From Pedobacter sp. KBW06 (lineage in GTDB: Bacteria > Bacteroidota > Bacteroidia > Sphingobacteriales > Sphingobacteriaceae): DNA of 64,000 bases. The DNA lies in contig NZ_QAJL01000005.1 in assembly GCF_003852525.1 (NCBI RefSeq), forward strand, positions 693,230 to 757,229, written 5' to 3'. Of the stretch, positions 36,617 through 44,330 are shown in pieces. A model generated the notes under the pieces. The model was not told the origin of the DNA. It made no database searches and was given only the letters and a program-made list of their open reading frames with translations. A program made the position numbers and the translations under genes. Numbering within the stretch: the stretch's first letter is position 1; each line of letters begins with the position of its first letter.

Positions 36617-37099
36617 CTAATTTATTTGAGTAATGATCTTTTGCCTGATTCTGTTTAAACGCGTCCCCACATTGCTGGATGTAAAACCGGTTAGTCCGGC
36701 TATTTCCTCATAAGATTTTCCCTCCAGGTAAAGCAGTATAATGGCCTTCTCTATGGTATTGAGCTTCCTGATCTGTGCATATAAGTGCTCAATCCGTTCC
36801 TCCTTTGAAACATCTGGCACCTCTGCCCTGTTCAATACCTGTTCGTTGATCGGAATATGTTCGCCTTTCCTTTTCTCTTTTTTCAGCTGTGTGATGGCAG
36901 TATTTAATGCAACACGATACATCCAGGTGCTGATTTTAGCCTCATTTTTAAAAGAATCAAATGACTTCCAAAGCTGATAGACGATCTCCTGATACAAATC
37001 CTGCTCATCGTCTTTATCATCAGTATACACCTTTGCTACCTTATAAATAAGGCTTTCATGTTCCCTGATGATCGCAATAAATTCATTTTTACTTTGCAT
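36617..37099 (-). CDS. ECF-type RNA polymerase sigma factor
   Basis: This 160-residue protein has sigma region 2 (about 24-75, EQDLYQEIVYQLWKSFDSF then STWMYRVALNTAI) and region 4 (about 105-155, ILLYLEGKSYEEIAGLTG and NVGTRLNRIRQKI), with no region 1 or 3. That is the layout of ECF factors. It is followed at once by the putative anti-sigma gene and begins 62 bases after the stop of the eCIS ATPase gene on the same strand. It could be part of the eCIS transcript or have its own promoter. Confidence 0.93.
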   Translation of the reverse strand: MQSKNEFIAIIREHESLIYKVAKVYTDDKDDEQDLYQEIVYQLWKSFDSFKNEAKISTWMYRVALNTAITQLKKEKRKGEHIPINEQVLNRAEVPDVSKEERIEHLYAQIRKLNTIEKAIILLYLEGKSYEEIAGLTGFTSSNVGTRLNRIRQKIITQIN

Positions 37100-37161
37100 T
37101 GAAAATCTAGCTATAGCTAATTAGTATAGGAAGCGAAGTAAAAATCACAAAAATCTCCATA

Positions 37162-38718
37162 TTAATTAAAAGGCTTACCTTCTTTCAGCAATTCTTTCTT
37201 TATACCGTACAATACATCCGCCAGGTAAATGTTCTTTACCGCTTTTTGCTCGTTATATCTTTCCAGTGCTTTAATACTGGCATAATGAACCACATTTACA
37301 ATGTAACCACCTGAAATCGGATAACTCTTTACAAGTTCGGGAATGTCAACAGTTTCCTCTTTTTCATCACAAAACCGGACGTCCCCGGGAAAGGCCAGAC
37401 GCCATATTTTAGCCCGCTCGTCTGCTTCCGGTAAAGAGAATTTAAGGACCGCATTGAACCGGCGAATAAAAGCATCGTCAATATTGTTCTTCATATTGGT
37501 GGCAAGAATCACCATTCCATTATAATCTTCAATCCTTTGAAGCAGGTAAGATACTTCCTGATTGGCATATTTATCATGGGCATCCCTCACATTTGTCCGC
37601 TTTCCAAATAAAGCATCCGCCTCATCAAAAAACAGGATCCAGCCTTTGTCTTCGGCCCTGGCAAAGAGCAGTTCGAGGTTCTTTTCCGTCTCTCCAATAT
37701 ATTTTGACACAACCATAGACAGGTCAATCTTATAGACATCTTTACCGACTTCCTTGCCCAGTAAGCCCGCAGTAAAGGTTTTTCCCGTTCCCGAAGGGCC
37801 ATAAAGCAAAGCGCGGTACCCTCTTCTCAGGCGACTGCCCATTCCCCATTCACCAACCAGCTGATCATTATATTTCAACCAGCTTTTCAGTTCATGGATC
37901 TGTTCTTTAAGTTCATCATTGATCACCAGATCACCCCAACCGAGGTCGGTATGAATTAGCTTTGCCGGAAAATTCATGCTGAATCTTGGCGGAATGGGCT
38001 TACCGTAAATGAAAGTATCCAAATACTCCGATGAGAGCGTAATTTTGCCGCTCATCACCGGCTCTCCGGATGGCTGATCAGTTAACCATAGGATCTTGTT
38101 CTTCTCAAATAAGTGATCCGGCCAAAACAAACGCTGAATCTCCAGACGCCGCTCAAAATCATCATCTCCCAGCAGGAAAACAGCCGTTTCCCCAGTGGGT
38201 ATGAAGCCCCTGAAATCTTTCCCCCGTACGCCTCCTATTCTCTGGAAATCTCCGGAATCCTGAATTTTATAACTGATCACCCGGTCAAACAGGTCGGATT
38301 GAACATGCGGGACGAGTCCAATCAGCAATAAAACGGCCTCGTCGGAACTGAGTTGATGCTCCTGAATAAAGTTTGCCAAAGCCGCCGACCATTTGCCGGT
38401 ATCCAGCACGGGCTCCTGATGATCTTCATCTGAAGGGAACCAGGTATTGAGGCGATATAAAATCAATTGTTCCAGATACCTCAATTCTTCAGGGGCATTC
38501 CGGTCGGTAAAGCTTTGGGACATATGACTTGAATTTATATTTTTTGTAGGATCATCTGGTTTTGCTGCTCTTTCATCATCGATTAACGTTGCAGCTTCGG
38601 CTGGATCAGACGCTGTCGTAGCTGTTAAATCCCCACCTAAAGAAGGCTGTTCCGTCCGACTGAATGGCCCTTCATTTTGATTTCTTCCAAGAATTGATTT
38701 TAACTTCTGCAGGTTCAT
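37162..38718 (-). CDS. eCIS-associated AAA+ ATPase
   Basis: The first 75 of 518 residues are low-complexity. A helical eCIS-type N-domain (about 76-250) and an AAA+ module follow. Walker A is GPSGTGKT (307-314) and Walker B is LFFDEAD (362-368, with D365 and E366). Sensor 1 is LATNMKNNID and the arginine-finger region is IRRFNA. In Afp/PVC-type particles an AAA+ ATPase of this class (Afp15-like) is always encoded with the tail genes and is thought to act in assembly or sheath handling in the cytoplasm. It is the last gene of the cluster, 10 bases after the preceding one. Confidence 0.92.
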   Translation of the reverse strand: MNLQKLKSILGRNQNEGPFSRTEQPSLGGDLTATTASDPAEAATLIDDERAAKPDDPTKNINSSHMSQSFTDRNAPEELRYLEQLILYRLNTWFPSDEDHQEPVLDTGKWSAALANFIQEHQLSSDEAVLLLIGLVPHVQSDLFDRVISYKIQDSGDFQRIGGVRGKDFRGFIPTGETAVFLLGDDDFERRLEIQRLFWPDHLFEKNKILWLTDQPSGEPVMSGKITLSSEYLDTFIYGKPIPPRFSMNFPAKLIHTDLGWGDLVINDELKEQIHELKSWLKYNDQLVGEWGMGSRLRRGYRALLYGPSGTGKTFTAGLLGKEVGKDVYKIDLSMVVSKYIGETEKNLELLFARAEDKGWILFFDEADALFGKRTNVRDAHDKYANQEVSYLLQRIEDYNGMVILATNMKNNIDDAFIRRFNAVLKFSLPEADERAKIWRLAFPGDVRFCDEKEETVDIPELVKSYPISGGYIVNVVHYASIKALERYNEQKAVKNIYLADVLYGIKKELLKEGKPFN

Positions 38719-38728
38719 TTTCTATTGG

Positions 38729-39520
38729 TTAAGCCATTTTTGTATCGCCATCAGGTATTTCAAAATCTCCTTTTTCCGGAGCTTCCGGCTTTTCTATTTT
38801 TGGCTCCGGCACCTCCACTTTATCCGGAATACAATTGCTCTTTTGATTGGGGTCTACATGTTTGCCCTCACCGCAGCAATAGCTAAACATAAAATTCCAT
38901 CGTTCCGGCGGACAATTTACCGGCCGGTCTACATTTCCAGGCACAGGTTTCTTCTTAAAATAGTTTTTGATCTGATCGATAGAATCTGAGCTCACACAGG
39001 CATTTTCTCCTCCGGCTGCTGTGCCGGGAACCGGGCCGCAACCTTCCCATTCTCCGTTTTTCCAGTTCAAGGTAAAAGTCTGTTCATTCCTGTCAAAAGG
39101 CCCGCCTGGCTGAACGGCCGTTGCCGGGCCTTGTTCTTCCTGTTTTTGAATGCGCCTTTCCTGTATTTCTTCTGAATCTGGTTCCGGTTTTTCCTGAATT
39201 TCCTTATCTGCGGCCATCCGGGCATCGTTAGTGCCCTGCTTTTCATCCTCAGCGGAGGTTGCGAGGCGTTGCACACTACTGATGCTTCGTTCTTGTATTT
39301 CTTTCTTTTCTGAGGGCTTATTGACCACCTGATCTGCAACTGCATCTGCCTCATGTTCATGTCGGTCACCAGACTCGTTTACCGTTAACCTGGCCTGAAA
39401 AAAACCACCTGCAGTTTTCGCAGCAGCCTGTCTCTGCTGATTGCCGAAAAACGGTTTTTGCTTTTTGTCATCATGCATATTTGCATTGCGCTGACGATAA
39501 ACTCTTGAGCGGTAAGGCAT
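38729..39520 (-). CDS. Short protein with the DUF4157-associated eCIS N-terminal signature, candidate cargo
   Basis: I do not recognise a catalytic domain in these 263 residues. Near the start it has PFF (23-25) and, at 54-66, HEHEADAVADQVV. This is the same signature that precedes the DUF4157 domain in the 1128-residue protein (YEQEADARADQVV). Here no HExxH domain follows. Instead there is a charged low-complexity region (about 70-130), a compact part with cysteines (about 140-230) and a Pro/Glu-rich tail. It lies between the haloperoxidase-like gene and the ATPase gene with 10-11-base gaps. The shared signature suggests loading by the same route as the large protein. Confidence 0.7.
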   Translation of the reverse strand: MPYRSRVYRQRNANMHDDKKQKPFFGNQQRQAAAKTAGGFFQARLTVNESGDRHEHEADAVADQVVNKPSEKKEIQERSISSVQRLATSAEDEKQGTNDARMAADKEIQEKPEPDSEEIQERRIQKQEEQGPATAVQPGGPFDRNEQTFTLNWKNGEWEGCGPVPGTAAGGENACVSSDSIDQIKNYFKKKPVPGNVDRPVNCPPERWNFMFSYCCGEGKHVDPNQKSNCIPDKVEVPEPKIEKPEAPEKGDFEIPDGDTKMA

Positions 39521-39531
39521 AATTTTAAGAT

Positions 39532-40872
39532 TTAATCGTTAAAATAAAACAGGGCTTTTTCCCAGGCATTCGTCCCTATATTAATCCCCAGCTTCTGCCC
39601 TTCTTCGTTTCCCCGGGGAAAATGAATTCCCCCATAAATCCGGGACAATCCTGCCTGTTCGGCAGCACTGGTAAATGTGGGCCAGTCTAAACGGACTTCC
39701 GTACAGGGTGCCTTACCCGGCTCGATAACAGAACTTCCTGTTTTCAGCGTCGTGCAACCTCCAAAGTGATCGCTTCCCGTAAATTGCCTCAATACCGTAG
39801 CCGCAGCCCTGCTAAAACTACTGTGCCCGGACACATGTTCGGGAAACGGAGGTGTTTCAATATAAGGAATCCATTGTTCTCCTTTGATCGTCTGAGTGCC
39901 CTTACCCGGACCACCCCAGGCCTGTACCTCCAATCCTTTGTAAATTGTTCTGATCGCCGTTATCGGACGCACAGAATTGTAGTGGTATTTCGCTTCCCAG
40001 CAGGCGATTGAGGCATCAAACAAAGCATTGCTCATGGCAAAAAACAATTTGATACAATCGGTATTCCGGTATTGTTCCCTTTCGGCGATAAATTGCGCGA
40101 TCTCACACCAATGCCCCGGAGGGCTAAAAGTTCCAGGGCCATCCGCCCAATAAGAGGCAATTGCTTTCTGCTCCTCTGTCAATGCTGCGCTGATTTCCAA
40201 TACTGCTTTCACCTGAGGCCGGAAATCAAAATCTTCCTTCCGGAACGGAGGGACCGGCCGGAACTGCCCGTTGAAATTTAAAGAGAATGATTTCAATAAT
40301 CCCCAGTGTGGGGTCAGAAATTGCTGGATAGTGCCTCCCTCTTTTCTCAGTGGCTGCCAAAAACTCAGGTCGTTTACCTGATCCGGAGTGTTGACCGGCC
40401 GATAACCAGTATAGTCAGACCAATTCGGCATGTGTAATGTGCCCTGCTGATTGGCACCATCGCCATGTCCCCTTTCTGTCAACAGCCTGCCAACCAGGTT
40501 GCCAATTCCCTGAGGGAGGGCGATGTCCAGGGTCGTATCGTCTGGATCATAATCACAGGTACACATCAGGTCACGGAACAGGTCTTTTTTTTCTGAAGGA
40601 AGTGCCAGCCAGAACAGGTCTGTTAACACCCGATAAGCAGCATAGCTGAATGCTTTTCGAGTATGTTCTTTTACACATTCCTCATCTGCCATTTTAATGT
40701 ATTTTGCCGTCGTGGTGCTGATGGCGCATTTATCAAAGACAGACCATGCATCATACATCGCAGTATGTGCCATCGCCAAAGCCCTGGCAGCCAGTGGCGG
40801 TGAAGTTTTAGTGAATTTAATGGCATCGAGGATAAGCTGATTCCATTGAAGGGCGAGTGGTTTTTCTGACAT
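39532..40872 (-). CDS. Vanadium-dependent haloperoxidase / PAP2-type enzyme in the eCIS operon
   Basis: The 446-residue helical protein carries the whole vanadate/phosphate site of this superfamily: K295 and R302 (KYHYNSVRP), S348-G349-H350 (VSGHSS), R411 and H417 (SRIYGGIHF). The spacings match vanadium chloroperoxidase (K353, R360, S402-H404, R490, H496). It could be a haloperoxidase or an acid phosphatase of the same fold; sequence does not decide. There is no signal peptide. The gene is 17 bases after the DUF4157 gene and 11 before the next, within the eCIS operon, so it may be a payload or a maturation enzyme. Confidence 0.88.
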   Translation of the reverse strand: MSEKPLALQWNQLILDAIKFTKTSPPLAARALAMAHTAMYDAWSVFDKCAISTTTAKYIKMADEECVKEHTRKAFSYAAYRVLTDLFWLALPSEKKDLFRDLMCTCDYDPDDTTLDIALPQGIGNLVGRLLTERGHGDGANQQGTLHMPNWSDYTGYRPVNTPDQVNDLSFWQPLRKEGGTIQQFLTPHWGLLKSFSLNFNGQFRPVPPFRKEDFDFRPQVKAVLEISAALTEEQKAIASYWADGPGTFSPPGHWCEIAQFIAEREQYRNTDCIKLFFAMSNALFDASIACWEAKYHYNSVRPITAIRTIYKGLEVQAWGGPGKGTQTIKGEQWIPYIETPPFPEHVSGHSSFSRAAATVLRQFTGSDHFGGCTTLKTGSSVIEPGKAPCTEVRLDWPTFTSAAEQAGLSRIYGGIHFPRGNEEGQKLGINIGTNAWEKALFYFND

Positions 40873-40889
40873 GGTTGTTTTTAATTTAA

Positions 40890-43800
40890 TTAGAACAAAA
40901 CGCCTTTATTATAACTTCTCCTGATTGCACTCCAGTTTTGATCATCCTTAACGACACAATAGACCCTGCAATCAGGAGTGAGTGGTACCGTCCTGAGCCA
41001 GCCGGAACACCGCGGACAAGGAACCCTTTCTGAAAAAATTGCCGCCAACGTAAAATTACCCGCTCCAAATCTCCGGTTAGCTTCGATGAAGATCATATCT
41101 TCAGAATGGAGCCCCCCTCCAGGTATATTAGCAGCAGCCACATATTCGATGCTATTGTTAACCAAAAATCTTGCTACAGCAATGTTGCTGGCTCTAAAAT
41201 TAGCGACTGTGGTACCTGTAGCCGTTCTTAAAAGACAAGCAGGAATCCGAAGATCATCTGGGGTTGGCCCTACACCAATAAATGGCATTGAACCTCTGGT
41301 AAGGCCGAACATCAGGGATTTTTCGTAGCAAATACCTTTCTTTTTCTCACATGCATCCGGATTGATCCGATCCTTCCTTGCAGTCTGCAACATGCCATTT
41401 GGAGATACCCCGACATTTGACAACGCCCCATCTGTTGTACCGGGATTGTTTTTTTGATGGGTATCAGGATCCTCTGTTAGTACTTCAGGTGATTTCCTGC
41501 CTTCCACTAAATTTTCTGTACCCGTTCCATCGCTTAGGCCATCTTCAAATTTAGCTGCAATCTGACCCGGAGCTGAAGGGCTGACAGGTACCGGTTGTGG
41601 CCGCGTTGGAAACGGAATTACCCTTCCTGGTCCCGCAGGTGCGACCGGTTGGGGTTGAGGTTGAGGTTGTGGCCGCGGTACGGGTATGGGTTGAGGTACC
41701 GGCGTCGGCTGTGGCGGTGGTACTGGCGTTGGTTGCGGTGTTGGCTGTGGAGTGGGTTGTGGCGTTGGCTGAGGCTGTGGTTGGGGCTGAGGGCGTGGTT
41801 GCGGTACCGGAACACCTTGAGGGGCACCTTTTAAGAAATTGGCAATCAAGGTAACCAGCTCAGCCAAAAGTGCCATCAGCGCCTGTAGTACCAATGCCAC
41901 ACCCATGGCTATAAAACTTGCCACTGAAGTTAAAATGTCAATCTGGCGTTTTTCACAAAGCTGCCTTGCAGTATACAAACGTATCAGGCTGATGATGACG
42001 GTAGCGCTTTCCGCGGCAAGGAAAGAAGTCATCAGTAACTCTCCAAAGGGCGCCATTGTGGCCACTCCTGCGAAGAAACCGGCCACAATACCAGGAACAA
42101 CGCCAACCTCGGCCGCAGCAATCCCGCCTAAGACCATTTCTACCAGGATCACAATAATGGCTACGTATCCAATTAAAAGCCCTACTACATTGTTAAGTGT
42201 CCTCCACAAGGCCAAAGGGAAATCCAGCAAAATTAAAAAGTTGGACCAGATATCATGAAGGCATCCAAGCGGATCATCGAAGAAATTCCTTGGCATGTAA
42301 AGGCTATCAACGGCGGTTGCCCAATCGTCGTACCAGAGTTGGCTGAATTGTCTGAAGATCGCCCTGATTGTTGCCGGTGGCCAAAACGAATTGACCACAG
42401 TGGTCCACAGTAATTTCTTAAGGTCCAGTTCGGCCCAGGCCCTGGAAATGTAGTACACAATCCCACTGCCCACCTCATCCAGCGTCGCAGTGCGTCTGTC
42501 TTCGGCATCTATAGGTACCCTTTGAACAGTACCGCTATCCCCTTCCTGCGCAGATCCACCCGGGTAGTTTTGTTTTGCAAGGTCATTTCCCACAGTTTCC
42601 GCGCGGCCGGGGGCTTCTGCGTTTAATTTCGCAGCAATCTGGTCAAGAAATGGCTGGATGGTGGCCTGTGGATCTTCAAACAATTTAGTGAAGTAATCTG
42701 ACACTTCTTTAAGGCTCCGTACCATGGAGATCACCCTGTCTATCGCGAATCCAATTACATTATCGGCGAAGGACCGTACCGCAGCCAGGATCTCCTGTAT
42801 CATGCTGGTCAGGCGCTGCCAAAGATCCGTCCAGAATGAGGTAAACTGAGTCCATAAAGACCGAAGGCCGCTAAAGAGCGAGCGGGCCTGTTCTTTTATC
42901 CCTTCTGGCAACAGGTTAAATGCAACATTATCGAATAATCCTTCTATAGTCTCAAAAGTGTTGGTAATGAATCCAGAAACGGTATCCCAAACCCCTTGTC
43001 CAAATTGCAATACGCCATTGATGACGGAATTAATCCCAGTCCAAAGCGCAGAGGCCCCCTCTTTTGCTGAATTCCAGACATTCCCCAGGAGATCGGCGTT
43101 CATCATTGATAATGCCGACATAAAGCCTGACAATGGTGTAGTAATGAAGTGGATCAGGTCGCCAAACCCGTTTTTAATGTCTTCAAAGCTGGTCCGTCCG
43201 AATTCTTTGACACTTTCCCATTTTTCATTCAGCCAGTTGACTCCCGAATTCACCAGATCGCTGATTTGTTCAAAGACCCAATCTACGGCAGCACTGGCCT
43301 GGTCTCCTACCCACTCTGCGCCATCGGCGATCTTCCCACCTACCCATTGTGCACCGTCAACTACGCCACCTGCCGCATCAGATGCGGTTTCACTTACCCA
43401 ATCTGCAGCATCACTCATCCAACCCGGCAACCGTTGAATTTTCCTCTGAGCTGGTTCAGATCCACCATTTTGTTGCAACGTATGCGTCAACTCGTGTGCT
43501 AACAAGTGTTTTCCTGAATCTGATTCGGTATCGTACTTTCCGGAGTTAAAATAAATATCATTTCCATGTGTAAATGCCTGAGCATGTAAATCTTCACTCA
43601 TTTGCTGGGCATTACTGCCGGTATGAATTCGCACACCAGAAAAATCAGCTCCAAATGAAGATTCCATTTGTGTGCGGGTGCTTTCCGGTAACGAACTGCC
43701 CGTTCCCGAAGAGGCATTCAAATTACTTTCAATCGATGTCGGGGCTACTTGCGCGGAATGATCTTCTTCCTTTTTTTGTACTTTCTGTTCCTCTTCCTTC

Positions 43801-44276
43801 TCACAGCTGGCACATTTACGCTGAACCGGTTTTTCATCTCCCGGAGGTTCTCCATTGCTTTCAAAAATCGGTTTACGCCGTAATTCTAATGGTGATTCCT
43901 GAACCAAATCTTCCTCTTCTTTCTTTTGCAGTTGCTCTTCATGCTCACAAGCGGAACATTTTGCCTGTATCACCGGGGTAACGGGGCCTACCAATGATTT
44001 GGCCTGAACAGCCGATTCCTTCCTGCTCAGCACTTGGGGTGTTGCAAGTCGCTGTACCACCTGATCTGCCCTGGCATCAGCTTCCTGTTCGTACTTATCG
44101 TTGGGCTGGCCTACGGTCAGTTTCCTTTGAACAGGAAATGAATTGCTGCTCTGTTTTTGAAAAAAAGGTGTTTCTGCAGAGGAATCGCTGAGCAAAGCAG
44201 TATCCGCCCCCTTATTAAAGAAAGGAGTCCCGGATTTGGCGGGTGTTGCCACTGACTTCGCTTCGCCAGCTTTCAT
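40890..44276 (-). CDS. DUF4157 eCIS protein with C-terminal deaminase-like toxin domain
   Basis: This 1128-residue protein is multi-domain. PFF motifs (18-20, 37-39) and YEQEADARADQVV (62-74) form the eCIS signature. Two C-x-x-C knots (C107/C110, C155/C158) lie in a Glu/Lys-rich part. DUF4157 (about 205-285) has the zincin motif HELTH (261-265). Long amphipathic helices with W/V/A repeats (about 285-600) are followed by a hydrophobic zone with several helices (about 680-810) and a Pro/Gln linker (about 820-898). The last 160 residues contain H1057-S-E1059 and, 27 residues on, P1086-C1087-P-R-C1090, the zinc and proton-transfer residues of the cytidine-deaminase fold. I read it as an injected deaminase effector. 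No signal peptide is present. Confidence 0.85.
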   Translation of the reverse strand: MKAGEAKSVATPAKSGTPFFNKGADTALLSDSSAETPFFQKQSSNSFPVQRKLTVGQPNDKYEQEADARADQVVQRLATPQVLSRKESAVQAKSLVGPVTPVIQAKCSACEHEEQLQKKEEEDLVQESPLELRRKPIFESNGEPPGDEKPVQRKCASCEKEEEQKVQKKEEDHSAQVAPTSIESNLNASSGTGSSLPESTRTQMESSFGADFSGVRIHTGSNAQQMSEDLHAQAFTHGNDIYFNSGKYDTESDSGKHLLAHELTHTLQQNGGSEPAQRKIQRLPGWMSDAADWVSETASDAAGGVVDGAQWVGGKIADGAEWVGDQASAAVDWVFEQISDLVNSGVNWLNEKWESVKEFGRTSFEDIKNGFGDLIHFITTPLSGFMSALSMMNADLLGNVWNSAKEGASALWTGINSVINGVLQFGQGVWDTVSGFITNTFETIEGLFDNVAFNLLPEGIKEQARSLFSGLRSLWTQFTSFWTDLWQRLTSMIQEILAAVRSFADNVIGFAIDRVISMVRSLKEVSDYFTKLFEDPQATIQPFLDQIAAKLNAEAPGRAETVGNDLAKQNYPGGSAQEGDSGTVQRVPIDAEDRRTATLDEVGSGIVYYISRAWAELDLKKLLWTTVVNSFWPPATIRAIFRQFSQLWYDDWATAVDSLYMPRNFFDDPLGCLHDIWSNFLILLDFPLALWRTLNNVVGLLIGYVAIIVILVEMVLGGIAAAEVGVVPGIVAGFFAGVATMAPFGELLMTSFLAAESATVIISLIRLYTARQLCEKRQIDILTSVASFIAMGVALVLQALMALLAELVTLIANFLKGAPQGVPVPQPRPQPQPQPQPTPQPTPQPTPQPTPVPPPQPTPVPQPIPVPRPQPQPQPQPVAPAGPGRVIPFPTRPQPVPVSPSAPGQIAAKFEDGLSDGTGTENLVEGRKSPEVLTEDPDTHQKNNPGTTDGALSNVGVSPNGMLQTARKDRINPDACEKKKGICYEKSLMFGLTRGSMPFIGVGPTPDDLRIPACLLRTATGTTVANFRASNIAVARFLVNNSIEYVAAANIPGGGLHSEDMIFIEANRRFGAGNFTLAAIFSERVPCPRCSGWLRTVPLTPDCRVYCVVKDDQNWSAIRRSYNKGVLF
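41582..41815 (-). repeat. Low-complexity Pro/Gln-coding repeat
   Basis: Within the 1128-aa gene, short units encoding QP, TPQP and VPQP are repeated many times, seen on the plus strand as runs of ggttg and ggtgt/gggc variants. They code for the linker between the hydrophobic region and the deaminase-like domain. Open frames on the other strand here are artefacts of the repeat. Confidence 0.85.
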
Positions 44277-44330
44277 AGTTTATCTTTTAATACCACATTA
44301 AATCTTCTGCTATCTGCACAGACCTTGCTT

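Noticed and set aside
41595..41854. Several Trp/Arg/Leu- or Val/Ala-rich open frames on the plus strand, and one on the minus strand
   Set aside because: They are read-outs of the Pro/Gln-coding repeat of the 1128-residue protein in other frames.
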